DNA of 64,000 nt from Micropruina glycogenica. Its GTDB lineage: Bacteria > Actinomycetota > Actinomycetes > Propionibacteriales > Propionibacteriaceae. Within the stretch, counting starts at the first letter, position 1; the number at the start of each line of letters is the position of its first letter. A program made the position numbers and the translations under genes. The notes below the pieces were generated by a model. The model searched no databases. It saw only the letters and a list, made by a program, of their open reading frames with translations, and had not been told where the DNA came from. Of the stretch, positions 7,650 through 16,604 are shown piece by piece. The stretch lies in the NCBI RefSeq assembly GCF_039524395.1, contig NZ_BAAAGO010000016.1. One strand, 5' to 3'.

Positions 7650-9160
7650 GCATTCCGCCGGGCTCGTTCTCAGGGCCGGTGCAGCCGCAGACCCTCGGCA
7701 GCGGTGAGCCGGGCCCTGCCGAGAACCGCGACGATCGGGCCTGGCCGCACGCGGGGTCGTCCAACGTACCGGTGGGAACCCCGCCGTCGGCCCCCGCGCT
7801 GGTCGAGAAGCCGCACCCGCTCACCCCGCTGGTGCGGGCCTGGGTGCTGGTGGTGGCCGTGGCCTGGACGATCGGCCGCGACCTGCTGGGTCGGCCCGAG
7901 GGGCTGCGCCTGCCGCCGCTGACCTGGGTGAGCGGTGGTGTCGGCGCAGTACTGGTGACGCTGTTGGTGGTCGCCTACCTCGACTGGCGGGCCACCTCGT
8001 TCGTGGTCGATCACGGCGAGTTGCGGCTCGAGCGGGGCGTGTTCACCAAGTCGTCCGAACGCATTCGGTTCGACCGCATTCAGTCGGTCGACATCACCGA
8101 ACCCTTCGCGGCCCGACTGCTGGGCCTGGCCGAGGTGACCATCGACGTCGGCGCCGAGGGCGGCCACCGCATGCGGTACCTGTCGAGGGCGCGGGCGGCG
8201 GCCATGCGCGACTACCTGCTCGCCCGGGCGCACGGCCAACGGCCGGCCGAGGTGACCCGGCAGAGCACCACCGGGGTGCTCGACGACCTCGCCGCCGGCG
8301 ACGAGGTGCTCGTGCGGGTGCCGTCGGGGCGGCTGGTGATCGGCGCCCTGCTCTCGCACGAGTTTCTGCTGCTCACGGTGCCCGCCTCGGTGATGATCGC
8401 GGTGGTGATCGCGCTCGACCCCCGCGGGCCGAGCGTGGTGCTCGGCAACCCCTGGCTGCTGCTCGGGGCCGCCCTGCCGGCGCTGGGCGGGCTGTGGAGT
8501 TTCGTGGTGCACCGGGTGATCGGCCAGTGGCACTACCAGTTCGTACGCAGCGGGCCGGGCCTCAAGATCACCCGCGGCCTGACCAGTCTGAGCAGCCAGT
8601 CGGTGCCCCGGCATCGCATTCAGTCGCTGCGCATCGCTCAGCCGCTGTGGTGGCGTCGGTTGGGCTACTACCGCGTCGACATGTCGGTGCTCGGCAACCA
8701 CGGGCTGGCCCGAGACGAAGATCAGGCCGGGCGCACCAGCATTCTGCTGCCGATCGGCACCCGGGCCGAGGTCGACCGGGTGCTGCGCACGATCTGGCCG
8801 GGGCTCGACCTCGACGCCATCGCGATCACACCCAGCCCCCAGCGGGCCCGCTGGGTGCAGCCGCTGGCCCAGGGCTGGGTCGGCTGGGGCTGGGACGGCT
8901 CGGTGCTGGTCACCCGCATGGGTTGGCTGACCCGCACGCAGCACGTCGTGCCGCACGCCCGGGTGCAGTCGCTAGCCCTGCAGCAGGGCCCGCTGCTGCG
9001 CAAGTTGCGGCTGGCCTCGGTTGCCGTGCACACCACCCAGGCGCTGGCCGTGAACGCGGCCCTACACCTGGACGCCGACGCCGCCCGGGCGCTGCTGTTC
9101 GCCGAGGCGGAGCGGGCACGGAGCGGGAAACTGGACGGCTTGTTCAGCAGTGCCGAGTGA
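7646..9160 (+). CDS. PH domain-containing membrane protein, YdbT-like (multiple bPH2)
   Basis: A 504-residue partner of the preceding gene, starting at a GTG that overlaps its stop. After a ~55-residue Pro-rich cytoplasmic tail come two membrane helices (about 60-115). Then a bPH2 domain follows (VVDHGELRLERGVFTKSSER, with IRFDRIQSVDITEPFAARLLG), another helix pair (about 230-295), and two further bPH2 domains (LTSLSSQSVPRHRIQSLRIA; MGWLTRTQHVVPHARVQSLA). Each domain carries the RIQS-type motif typical of the family. The two proteins probably form a membrane complex; no enzymatic activity is expected. Confidence 0.85.
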   Translation: MSIPPGSFSGPVQPQTLGSGEPGPAENRDDRAWPHAGSSNVPVGTPPSAPALVEKPHPLTPLVRAWVLVVAVAWTIGRDLLGRPEGLRLPPLTWVSGGVGAVLVTLLVVAYLDWRATSFVVDHGELRLERGVFTKSSERIRFDRIQSVDITEPFAARLLGLAEVTIDVGAEGGHRMRYLSRARAAAMRDYLLARAHGQRPAEVTRQSTTGVLDDLAAGDEVLVRVPSGRLVIGALLSHEFLLLTVPASVMIAVVIALDPRGPSVVLGNPWLLLGAALPALGGLWSFVVHRVIGQWHYQFVRSGPGLKITRGLTSLSSQSVPRHRIQSLRIAQPLWWRRLGYYRVDMSVLGNHGLARDEDQAGRTSILLPIGTRAEVDRVLRTIWPGLDLDAIAITPSPQRARWVQPLAQGWVGWGWDGSVLVTRMGWLTRTQHVVPHARVQSLALQQGPLLRKLRLASVAVHTTQALAVNAALHLDADAARALLFAEAERARSGKLDGLFSSAE

Positions 9161-9223
9161 GCATGTCGCCGTCTGGTGTCGTGCCGCGCTTGCAGAGGTA
9201 GCTGGCGTTCGCGGCCGTCCGGT

Positions 9224-9310
9224 TGGGAGATCCCGGCGTTCGCCCGGATGACGTAGGAGTGCTGGCGTCCCCGTCCAGTTGTGAGATCCCGGCGTGCGCC
9301 GGGATGACGG
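9224..9310. repeat. REP-like palindromes (GATCCCGGCG type), two copies
   Basis: Two copies of the short palindrome GATCCCGGCG-N4-CGCCGGGATGAC, here slightly degenerate (GATCCCGGCGTTCGCCCGGA and GATCCCGGCGTGCGCCGGGA). They lie between the convergent ends of the PH-domain operon and galE. The same family recurs at 11.3-11.6, 14.9, 16.7, 18.5, 22.1, 27.55, 36.6, 48.5 and 57.6-57.75 kb. Confidence 0.8.
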
Positions 9311-9362
9311 AGGGTCCGTCACAGTGACAATCCCGTTCGCCGGTTTGAAGAAAGTCCCGGCC

Positions 9363-10331
9363 TCAGCTGTGGGCGGTGCGGGCACTCCACGCGCTGGCGA
9401 CCATCTCGTCGACGGTGTGCCGCATCTGCCAGTCGAGGTCGGCGGCCGCCGCGGTGCCGTCCGCGACGATTCGGGCGGGGTCACCCGCACGGCGCGGACC
9501 CACCTCAGGGGTGAAGTCGACACCGGTGACGCGACGCATGGCGTCCATGATCTGCAGCACGCTAAGCCCTTCCCCGCTGCCCAGGTTGTAGGCGGGCAGC
9601 AGTTCGCGACCGGCCTCGAGCGCCTGGGCGGCCGCCACGTGCGAGATCGCGAGGTCGCCCACGTGCACGTAGTCGCGCACGCACGAGCCGTCGGGGGTGG
9701 CGTAGTCGGTGCCGTTCACCTGCGGCGTCCGGCCCTCGATCAGCGCCTCGATGACGATCGGAAACAGGTTGTGCGGACTGATGTCGTACACCTCGTCGGT
9801 GGCCGAGCCGACCACGTTGAAGTAGCGCAGGGCGACGCTCGAGAACTCGGGCCAGGCGCGTGCCACGTCACTCATCAGCCACTCGCCCACCAGCTTGCTC
9901 TCGCCGTAGGGCGATTCGGGGTGGGTCGGCGAGTCTTCGGTGACCAGTTCGGTGGACGGCGTGCCGTACACCGCCGCGCTGGAGCTGAACACCAGCTTGT
10001 TCACGCCGGCCCGGTGCATGGCGTCGAGCACCTTCACCATGCCCGTGACGTTCTGGGTGTAGGTGTGCAGCGGCCGCTTGACCGACACGCCCGCGTACTT
10101 GAAGCCGGCGACGTGCACCACGCCGGTGCAGTTGAACCGATCGAGGGTGTCGGTGAGCAGGTCGACGTCGAGAATGTCGCCCTGCACCAGGGTGACCTCG
10201 GGCGGCACGAAGGCCGCCCGTCCGGTCGACAGATCGTCGACCACCACGGGCGTGATGCCCACGGAACTGAACGCGCGCACCACGTGCGCGCCGATGTAGC
10301 CGGCGCCGCCGGTGACCAACCAGGTACTCAC
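9363..10331 (-). CDS. galE: UDP-glucose 4-epimerase
   Basis: A 322-residue extended short-chain dehydrogenase. The NAD-binding VTGGAGYIGAHVVRAF is at the very N-terminus, the catalytic Ser is in VFSSSAAVYG, and the YxxxK pair is in YGESKLVGEWLM. C-terminal substrate contacts include LRYFNVVGSA and NLGSGEGLSVLQI. It interconverts UDP-glucose and UDP-galactose (Leloir pathway and cell-wall sugars). The GTG at 10331 (VSTWLVTGG) is chosen because it puts the Rossmann motif at residue 5; a longer frame to 10367 adds an unlikely tail. Length is normal for GalE. Confidence 0.93.
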   Translation of the reverse strand: MSTWLVTGGAGYIGAHVVRAFSSVGITPVVVDDLSTGRAAFVPPEVTLVQGDILDVDLLTDTLDRFNCTGVVHVAGFKYAGVSVKRPLHTYTQNVTGMVKVLDAMHRAGVNKLVFSSSAAVYGTPSTELVTEDSPTHPESPYGESKLVGEWLMSDVARAWPEFSSVALRYFNVVGSATDEVYDISPHNLFPIVIEALIEGRTPQVNGTDYATPDGSCVRDYVHVGDLAISHVAAAQALEAGRELLPAYNLGSGEGLSVLQIMDAMRRVTGVDFTPEVGPRRAGDPARIVADGTAAAADLDWQMRHTVDEMVASAWSARTAHS

Positions 10332-10522
10332 GCACCCAGTCTGTCGGCAGCCACGGCCGCCCGCCACTCGCGAACACCGGTGAGCCTGAACCTCTGCGCA
10401 GTTCCTGCCCGCAGCGTGCCACAGACGTCAACGGCCGCTGAGTCAGGAGCCGGACGAAGCAGCCGTCCGTGACGCAGGCCAACACGAGCGCCGCGGGGGG
10501 ACGGGCCACTAATGTGTGCGCC

Positions 10523-11284
10523 ATGACACGCAACGTCGCGCTCGGCATCGACATCGGCGGATCAGGCATCAAAGGCGCCCTGGTCGACCTCGACGCGGGC
10601 GACTTCGCCTCTGATCGCCTGCGCATCGAGACACCGCAAGAGTCGACTCCGGCCAATGTGGCCGCAGTGGTCGGCGAGATCGTGACCAACTTCGCCGACG
10701 AACTCGGCGACGGCCCCATCGGGCTCACCATTCCGGCGATCGTGCAGCACGGGGTGACGTTGTCGGCGGCGAACATTCACCCGTCGTGGGTGAACTGCCC
10801 CGCGCAGCAGATCTTCGCCGACGCACTCGGCCGCGACGTGGTTCTGGTCAACGACGCCGACGCCGCCGGCGTGGCCGAGGTGAAGTTCGGCGCGGCCCGC
10901 GGCAACCCCGGCCTGGTGATCGTCACCACGCTGGGCACCGGCATCGGGTCGGCGATCATTTACCGCGGGGTGCTGGTGCCCAACTCAGAACTCGGTCATC
11001 TCGAGATCGACGGCTACGACGCCGAGAAGCGGGCGGCCGCCAGCATTCGCACCAAAGAGGGCCTGAGCTGGGACGAGTACGTGCCCCGGTTGCAGCGCTA
11101 CTACGAGACCGTGGAGTTCCTGTTTTCGCCCGACCTGCTGGTGGTCGGCGGCGGCGTGAGCAAGAAGGCAGACAAGTTCTTGCCCAAGCTGAAACTGCGC
11201 ACCCCCATCGTGCCCGCCGAACTGCAGAACCGCGCCGGCATCATCGGCGCCGCGGTGCTGGCGGTCGACGAGAGCGGCCACTGA
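10523..11284 (+). CDS. ppgK: Polyphosphate glucokinase (ROK family)
   Basis: A 253-residue ROK kinase that phosphorylates glucose using polyphosphate and/or ATP, typical of actinobacteria. Phosphate-binding motif GIDIGGSGIKGALVDL lies at residues ~7-22. The central catalytic region has VNDADAAGVAE and TTLGTGIGSAIIYRG. ELGHLEIDGYDAE is the PpgK version of the ROK motif, lacking the zinc Cys cluster of other ROK proteins. The ATG at 10523 places the motif normally; the frame upstream of it is promoter region. It is followed by a repeat-rich spacer. Confidence 0.92.
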   Translation: MTRNVALGIDIGGSGIKGALVDLDAGDFASDRLRIETPQESTPANVAAVVGEIVTNFADELGDGPIGLTIPAIVQHGVTLSAANIHPSWVNCPAQQIFADALGRDVVLVNDADAAGVAEVKFGAARGNPGLVIVTTLGTGIGSAIIYRGVLVPNSELGHLEIDGYDAEKRAAASIRTKEGLSWDEYVPRLQRYYETVEFLFSPDLLVVGGGVSKKADKFLPKLKLRTPIVPAELQNRAGIIGAAVLAVDESGH

Positions 11285-11613
11285 CCGCCTTCACGTCATC
11301 CCGATCGCCCTCACGTCATCCCGATCGCCTTCACGTCATCCCGGCGAACGCCGGGATCTCCTGACTCGACCAGCAGAAATCCGGAGTGTCGAGCGGTGTT
11401 CTCAGCGGTCTCCTGAAGCCCGACGGCCGACGGATGTTGGGGACGGTTCCCAACTACCGCCAGGCGGGTGCTTGGTGGGGAGATCCCGGCGTTCGCTGGG
11501 ATGACGGGGGACGGTCGCGATGACGAGCGCAGATCTCCCGGCGTTCGCCGGGACGACGAGAGGCTCGAGACTGCGGTGCCGGCGGATCTGGCGGCGCTCA
11601 CTATGCTGACCCG
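11285..11613. repeat. Repeat-rich intergenic region between ppgK and deoC
   Basis: No gene is supported here. A 20-nt unit TTCACGTCATCCCGATCGCC is tandemly repeated just after the ppgK stop and runs into a REP palindrome (GTCATCCCGGCG/CGCCGGGAT, 11335-11357). GTTGGGGACGGTTCCCAAC (11436-11454) is a perfect stem-loop of the GGGGACGGTT family. Two more REP copies lie at about 11482-11505 and 11531-11555. The deoC promoter must lie in the last ~60 nt. Confidence 0.75.
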
Positions 11614-12564
11614 GTGAGCACGACAACGCAGTCAACGCTGGCCGACGTGACGGCCTCGGACGCCACGCTGCGCCGCTTTCTGCACGGCCTGCCGGGCGTC
11701 GATCAGGTCGGCGCCGACCAGCGCGCGGCTGGTCTCGGCAGCCGCTCGATCAAGACCAGCAGCAAGAAATGGGCGCTCGACCTGGCGATCTCGATGGTCG
11801 ATCTGACCACGCTCGAAGGCATGGACACCCCCGGCAAGGTGCGCGCCCTGTGCAGCAAGGCGATGCGTCCCGATCCGGCCGACCCGTCGTGCCCGCACAC
11901 CGCCGCCGTCTGCGTCTACGGCGACATGGTCGGCATCGCCAAGTCCGCTGTGCAGGGCTCCCCCGTGCACGTGGCCGCAGTGGCCACCGCGTTTCCGTCC
12001 GGACGCGCCTCGCGCACGGTTCGCCTCGAAGACACCAGGGAGGCGTCCGCCGCCGGCGCCGACGAGATCGACATGGTGATCGACCGCGGAGCCTTTCTGG
12101 CCGGCCGTTACCTGGAGGTGTTCGACGACATCGTGGCGGTGCGCGAGGCGTGCGGCGACGCGCACCTGAAGGTGATCTTCGAGACCGGCGAGCTGCAGAC
12201 CTACGACAACGTGCGCCGGGCGTCCTGGCTGGCGATGCTGGCGGGCGCGCACTTCATCAAGACCTCCACCGGCAAGATTCAACCCGCCGCCACGCTGCCG
12301 GTCACCTACCTGATGGTGCAGGCCGTCCGCGACTTTCGTGAGGCGACCGGCCAGATGGTCGGCGTCAAACCCGCCGGCGGCATTCGCAGCGCCAAGGACG
12401 CCATCAAGTACCTGGTGATGGTCAACGAGGTGGCCGGCCCCGACTGGCTGAACCCCGACTGGTTCAGGTTCGGCGCCTCGACGCTGCTCAACGACCTGCT
12501 GATGCAGCGCACCAAGATGGCCACCGGACGGTACTCCGGGCCCGACTACTTCACCCTCGACTGA
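11614..12564 (+). CDS. deoC: Deoxyribose-phosphate aldolase
   Basis: A 316-residue class I aldolase of deoxynucleoside catabolism, cleaving 2-deoxyribose 5-phosphate to acetaldehyde and glyceraldehyde 3-phosphate. The Schiff-base Lys is in HFIKTSTGK, with a second active-site Lys in VGVKPAGGIR; DEIDMVID and LKVIFETGEL are also typical. It is longer than the ~220-250-residue E. coli type and has an N-terminal extension, like the eukaryotic and actinobacterial long form. Start is GTG 11614. Two aldehyde dehydrogenase genes follow closely (18-nt gap, then overlap), which suggests that the acetaldehyde product is oxidised by the next enzyme. Confidence 0.94.
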   Translation: MSTTTQSTLADVTASDATLRRFLHGLPGVDQVGADQRAAGLGSRSIKTSSKKWALDLAISMVDLTTLEGMDTPGKVRALCSKAMRPDPADPSCPHTAAVCVYGDMVGIAKSAVQGSPVHVAAVATAFPSGRASRTVRLEDTREASAAGADEIDMVIDRGAFLAGRYLEVFDDIVAVREACGDAHLKVIFETGELQTYDNVRRASWLAMLAGAHFIKTSTGKIQPAATLPVTYLMVQAVRDFREATGQMVGVKPAGGIRSAKDAIKYLVMVNEVAGPDWLNPDWFRFGASTLLNDLLMQRTKMATGRYSGPDYFTLD

Positions 12565-12582
12565 GAGCTGGGGACTGAGCAG

Positions 12583-14013
12583 ATGAGCACCACGTTCGAG
12601 TACGCGCCGGCGCCCGAGTCGCGCGCGATCGTCGACATCAAGCCCAGCTACGGGCTGTTCATCGACGGTGACTTCGTCGACGGTCATGGCGAGGGCTTCA
12701 CGACCATCAACCCGGCCACCGAAGAGGTCCTGGCCGAGATCTCCGAGGCCACGGACGCCGACGTCGACCTCGCCGTGCACGCCGCCCGCAAGGCCTTTCG
12801 CAGCTGGTCGCGCATCAGCGGCGCCGAGCGCGGTAAGTACCTGTTTCGCATCGCCCGCATCATCGCCGAGCGCTCGCGTGAGCTGGCGGTGCTCGAGTCG
12901 ATCGACAACGGCAAGCCGATCAAAGAGTCGCGCGACGTCGACGTGCCGACGGTCGCCGCGCACTTCTTCTACTACGCCGGCTGGGCCGACAAGCTCGAAC
13001 ACGCGGGTTTCGGGCCCGACCCGAAGCCGCTGGGCGTGGCCGGGCAGGTGATTCCGTGGAACTTTCCGCTGCTGATGCTGGCCTGGAAGATCGCCCCCGC
13101 GCTGGCCTGCGGCAACACAGTGGTGCTGAAGCCGGCCGAGACCACCCCCCTGACCGCCCTGCTCTTCGCCGAGATCTGCCAGCAGGCCGACCTGCCGCCC
13201 GGCGTGGTGAACATCGTCACCGGCGCGGGGGGCACCGGACGGGCCGTGGTCGCCCACCCGGACGTCGACAAGGTGGCCTTCACCGGTTCGACCGAGGTGG
13301 GCAAGGCGATCGCCCGCACCGTCGCGGGCAGTCACAAGAAGGTCACCCTCGAACTGGGCGGCAAGGCGGCCAACATCGTGTTCGACGACGCCCCTCTCGA
13401 CCAGGCCGTCGAGGGCATCGTGAACGGCATCTTTTTCAACCAGGGCCACGTCTGCTGCGCCGGTTCGCGGCTGCTGGTGCAAGAGTCGGTAGCCGACGAG
13501 GTGTTGGCCAAGTTGAAGACCCGCATGGCCACCCTGCGGGTAGGTGACCCGCTCGACAAGAACACCGACATCGGGGCGATCAACTCCGCCGAGCAGTTGG
13601 CCAAGATTCGTGCGCTGTCAGATATCGGCGAGGCCGAGGGTGCCGGACGCTGGTCGCCCGCCTGTGACCTGCCCGACAAGGGCTTCTGGTTCGCCCCGAC
13701 GATCTTCACCGGGGTGTCGCAGGCGCATCGCATTGCGCGAGAGGAGATCTTCGGGCCGGTGCTGTCGGTGCTGGCGTTTCGCACGCCGTCCGAAGCGGTC
13801 GAGAAGGCCAACAACACCCCGTTCGGGCTGTCGGCCGGCGTCTGGACCGAGAAGGGCTCGCGCATTCTGTGGATGGCGTCGCAGCTTCGCGCCGGCGTGG
13901 TGTGGAGCAACACGTTCAACCGCTTCGACCCGACCAGCCCGTTCGGTGGCTACAAAGAGTCGGGGTACGGCCGCGAGGGCGGCCGGCATGGGCTGGAAGG
14001 GTACCTGCAGTGA
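12583..14013 (+). CDS. NAD(P)-dependent aldehyde dehydrogenase
   Basis: A 476-residue ALDH superfamily enzyme with all catalytic parts: VIPWNFPLLMLAWKIAPALA, the Rossmann stretch VAFTGSTEVGKAI, the general-base Glu in VTLELGGKAANIV, and the nucleophile Cys in FFNQGHVCCAGSRL. Signature EEIFGPVLSVLAF and the C-terminal PFGGYKESGYGREGG complete it. Placed 18 nt after deoC, it probably oxidises the acetaldehyde released by the aldolase. Its stop overlaps the start of the next ALDH-like gene (GTGA). Confidence 0.92.
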   Translation: MSTTFEYAPAPESRAIVDIKPSYGLFIDGDFVDGHGEGFTTINPATEEVLAEISEATDADVDLAVHAARKAFRSWSRISGAERGKYLFRIARIIAERSRELAVLESIDNGKPIKESRDVDVPTVAAHFFYYAGWADKLEHAGFGPDPKPLGVAGQVIPWNFPLLMLAWKIAPALACGNTVVLKPAETTPLTALLFAEICQQADLPPGVVNIVTGAGGTGRAVVAHPDVDKVAFTGSTEVGKAIARTVAGSHKKVTLELGGKAANIVFDDAPLDQAVEGIVNGIFFNQGHVCCAGSRLLVQESVADEVLAKLKTRMATLRVGDPLDKNTDIGAINSAEQLAKIRALSDIGEAEGAGRWSPACDLPDKGFWFAPTIFTGVSQAHRIAREEIFGPVLSVLAFRTPSEAVEKANNTPFGLSAGVWTEKGSRILWMASQLRAGVVWSNTFNRFDPTSPFGGYKESGYGREGGRHGLEGYLQ

Positions 14014-14864
14014 GCCGCACCGACGTCCGCAAGACCTACAAGCTGTACATCGGCGGGGCCTTTCCGCGGTCGGAATCGGGCCGCACCTACCTGGTCAACG
14101 ATGCCTCGGGACGGCTGCTGGCGAACGCGGCAAAGGCGTCCAGAAAGGACGCCCGCGACGCGGTGGTGGCGGCCCGCAAGGCGTTCGGCGGCTGGTCGGG
14201 GCGCACGGCCTACAACCGCGGCCAGGTGGTGTACCGGGTGGCCGAGGTGCTCGAGTCACGCCGCGCCCAGTTCGAGGCTGAGCTGGCGGCCGGTGGGTCG
14301 TCGGGCGCCGAGGCGCGCGCCGAGGTGGACGCCGCGATCGACCGGCTGGTCTGGTACGCGGGCTGGAGCGACAAGATCGCCCAGGTCGACGGATCGGCCA
14401 ACCCCGTAGCGGGGCCGTACTTCAACCTGAGCTCACCCGAGCCGGCCGGGGTGGTGGCGGTGATCGCGCCGGCCTCGGCGCTGTTGGGCCTGGTATCGGT
14501 GGTGGCCCCGCTGATCGCGGCGGGCAACACCTGCGTGGTGATCGCGTCAGAGGTGGTGCCTTTGGTGGCGATCACGTTCGCCGAAGTGCTGGCCACCTCT
14601 GACGTGCCGGGCGGTGTGGTGAACATTCTCACCGGCGAGGTGGCCGAGATCGCGCCCTGGCTCGCGTCGCACATGGACGTCAACGGGCTCGATCTGACCG
14701 GCGTGACCGACGCCGACTTGGCCCGCGATCTCGAGGTGGCGGCGGCCGACAACCTGAAGCTCGTCCGGCGCGCCGGGGTCGAGAACCTGGACGATTCCCC
14801 CGCGCTGGACCGCATGACCCGCTTCATGGAGATCAAGACGGTCTGGCACCCGATGGGCCGCTGA
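14010..14864 (+). CDS. ALDH-family protein lacking the catalytic half
   Basis: A 284-residue protein whose N-terminal ~230 residues follow the ALDH fold (YKLYIGGAFPRSESGRTYLV, VVAARKAFGGWSGRTAYNRG, VVNILTGEVAEIAPWLASHM). It then passes directly to a short C-terminus ending in IKTVWHPMGR. The segment that would carry the catalytic Glu (ELGG) and Cys is absent. The gene is otherwise intact, with no stop or frameshift and normal codon use, and starts with a GTG overlapping the active ALDH. It looks like a maintained non-catalytic partner, perhaps a heteromer subunit, rather than a decaying copy. Similar deoC-ALDH-ALDH groupings occur in other actinobacteria. Confidence 0.8.
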   Translation: MSRTDVRKTYKLYIGGAFPRSESGRTYLVNDASGRLLANAAKASRKDARDAVVAARKAFGGWSGRTAYNRGQVVYRVAEVLESRRAQFEAELAAGGSSGAEARAEVDAAIDRLVWYAGWSDKIAQVDGSANPVAGPYFNLSSPEPAGVVAVIAPASALLGLVSVVAPLIAAGNTCVVIASEVVPLVAITFAEVLATSDVPGGVVNILTGEVAEIAPWLASHMDVNGLDLTGVTDADLARDLEVAAADNLKLVRRAGVENLDDSPALDRMTRFMEIKTVWHPMGR

Positions 14865-14871
14865 TCCGCCC

Positions 14872-14945
14872 TTCGTCATCCCGGCGAACGCCGGGATCTC
14901 CAAACTCGGCCACCCCGTCATCCCGGCGAACGCCGGGATCTCCAA
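14872..14945. repeat. Two REP palindromes after the ALDH operon
   Basis: Two direct copies of GTCATCCCGGCG-AACG-CCGGGATCTCC (about 14876-14902 and 14918-14944), 42 nt apart, each a strong hairpin. They sit just after the stop at 14864 and could act as a terminator or 3' mRNA stabiliser for the deoC operon. Confidence 0.8.
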
Positions 14946-15054
14946 ACTGGGCGGCAGCAGAACAGATCCCGACGTGCCTCGCCATGACGCAAGTGCGGCA
15001 ACCATTCGCGCTCCTTTGGCGTAGGGGGAGGATGAACGAGCGAAGGGGGCGTCG

Positions 15055-15558
15055 ATGGTCGGCAGGTCGGGGCGGCAGGCGGAGTTCACGAGCTTCGTCC
15101 AGTCGTCGGCGCGCTACCTGAGCCGCACCGCGTACCTGCTTACCGGCAGCCAAGAACGCGCGGACGACCTGGTGCAAGAGACCCTGACCCGCACCTACGC
15201 CGCCTGGCACCGGGTGCGGCCGCACGAGGCGATCGGCTATGCCCGCCGGGTGTTGGTGAACCTGTCCATCGATACTCACCGACGTCGCGAGCCAGTGCCC
15301 GTGGAGTGGTCCGAACGGGCCGACACGCACGATGCTCACGCCCGCTCGGACGACGCCGACGAGGTGGCCCGCATGCTCGCCACGCTCACACCCAAACAGC
15401 GCCGCATCGTGGTGCTGCGCTACTTCGACGACCTCACCGAGGCCCAGACCGCCGAATGCCTGGGCATCAGCGTGGGAACGGTCAAGTCGGCCTGCTCACG
15501 TGCATTCGCGAGTCTGCGCGAGCAGTACGCCCCCATCACGAACGGAGACCAGTCATGA
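15055..15558 (+). CDS. SigE-family RNA polymerase sigma factor (ECF type)
   Basis: A 167-residue two-domain sigma factor. Region 2 is YLLTGSQERADDLVQETLTR with YARRVLVNLSIDTHRRR, and region 4 is MLATLTPKQRRIVVLRYFDD with TAECLGISVGTVKSACSRAF. The SigE-family (actinobacterial SACE_1710-like) pattern is clear. The start at 15055 gives a normal N-terminus. Its stop overlaps the ATG of the downstream membrane protein (ATGA), so the two are translationally coupled and the partner may modulate it. Confidence 0.9.
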   Translation: MVGRSGRQAEFTSFVQSSARYLSRTAYLLTGSQERADDLVQETLTRTYAAWHRVRPHEAIGYARRVLVNLSIDTHRRREPVPVEWSERADTHDAHARSDDADEVARMLATLTPKQRRIVVLRYFDDLTEAQTAECLGISVGTVKSACSRAFASLREQYAPITNGDQS

Positions 15559-16598
15559 ACGCACTCGAAGAGAAGCTGCGCAGCGGCTTGACCGAACTGG
15601 CCGACGAGGCGAGCGTGAACGTCCGGGCCGACGATCTGGTCGGCACGCTGACCCTGCTCGACCGACAGCACCGCAATAGGCGCTTGCTCGCCGGGGTCGC
15701 GGCGGCGACCTTGGCGGGCGTGGTCGGCTGGGCCGCACTGACGCCACATACGATCACCGTTTCACCTGCGGCCCCGGCTGCTGCGCCATCGTCGATCGGA
15801 CAGCTCACCAGCCAGTACTTCAGGTTCCAGATCCAGAACCCGCAAACGGTCAACTACATCGTGGGCGTCGACCTGCGCTCGGACGGGTCGCGGCTCTTCG
15901 TCAACACCACGAGCGAACTCGAGTACGGCGGCGACCGGCAGACCGGTGAACTCTCAGGACCCGTCGGCAGCTACTTCTCGGGCAAACTACCGGGCAACTT
16001 GTTCGTTGTGATCATTCCCGACCTGGTGACCGACTACGCATCCGATCTGGGTGACGAAGGGCGCCACCCCACCTATCTCGACGGGCAGCTGCGAACCTTG
16101 ACCAACGAGGGGTTCAGCATGGTCGTCTTTCGTTGGGAGCCAAGCGACGGATCGGCGCCTCACTACTTCTGGCTCGGCTCCGACGGAGTCGTCCGCGATG
16201 ACAGCAGCACGAGCATGCAAACCCTGGCCCTGACCGTCGGCGATCACCAGTTGCGCCTGTTTCAGAGGCCAGGCGACAGCCGCTGGGGCACCTTCCCCTC
16301 AGACGTGATCGACGTCTGGCGCACCGTCGACCCCGACCGCGCCGAGGTGCGGGTGATGGGCTTCACCGGCGACATGTCGGTCGGACGGTTGCCCGCAGGC
16401 GCAACCGACGTGAAAGTCGTTCCACGGGGCGACGCCAGTTGGACCGTCGGCCGCCAGGCGGACGGCCGGGCGTGGTACATGGTGCGGTCCAACGCGGAAT
16501 ACACGGGCAGTTCGTCGACCGACTCACTAGTCAAGTCGATCAGCTACACCGACGCCGACGGCAAGAGAGTGACCTACACGCCGACGCTGCGCCACTGA
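15555..16598 (+). CDS. Single-pass membrane protein coupled to the sigma factor
   Basis: A 347-residue protein. Residues 1-45 are cytoplasmic and charged, and one helix (about 47-65: LLAGVAAATLAGVVGWAAL) is followed by a ~280-residue extracytoplasmic beta-rich region with no motif I recognise. No zinc-binding HxxxCxxC anti-sigma motif is present. Position and topology are those expected for an anti-sigma or sensor partner of the SigE-family factor, but this is inferred only from gene order. Start is the ATG at 15555 overlapping the sigma factor stop. Confidence 0.7.
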   Translation: MNALEEKLRSGLTELADEASVNVRADDLVGTLTLLDRQHRNRRLLAGVAAATLAGVVGWAALTPHTITVSPAAPAAAPSSIGQLTSQYFRFQIQNPQTVNYIVGVDLRSDGSRLFVNTTSELEYGGDRQTGELSGPVGSYFSGKLPGNLFVVIIPDLVTDYASDLGDEGRHPTYLDGQLRTLTNEGFSMVVFRWEPSDGSAPHYFWLGSDGVVRDDSSTSMQTLALTVGDHQLRLFQRPGDSRWGTFPSDVIDVWRTVDPDRAEVRVMGFTGDMSVGRLPAGATDVKVVPRGDASWTVGRQADGRAWYMVRSNAEYTGSSSTDSLVKSISYTDADGKRVTYTPTLRH

Positions 16599-16604
16599 CG
16601 TCAC

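Noticed and set aside
9224..9310. Insertion sequence footprint
   Set aside because: Only short palindromes are present; no terminal repeats with target duplications and no transposase.
11632..13482. 616-codon minus-strand frame across deoC and the ALDH gene
   Set aside because: Antisense to two well-identified enzymes; Gly/Val/His-rich composition without domains.
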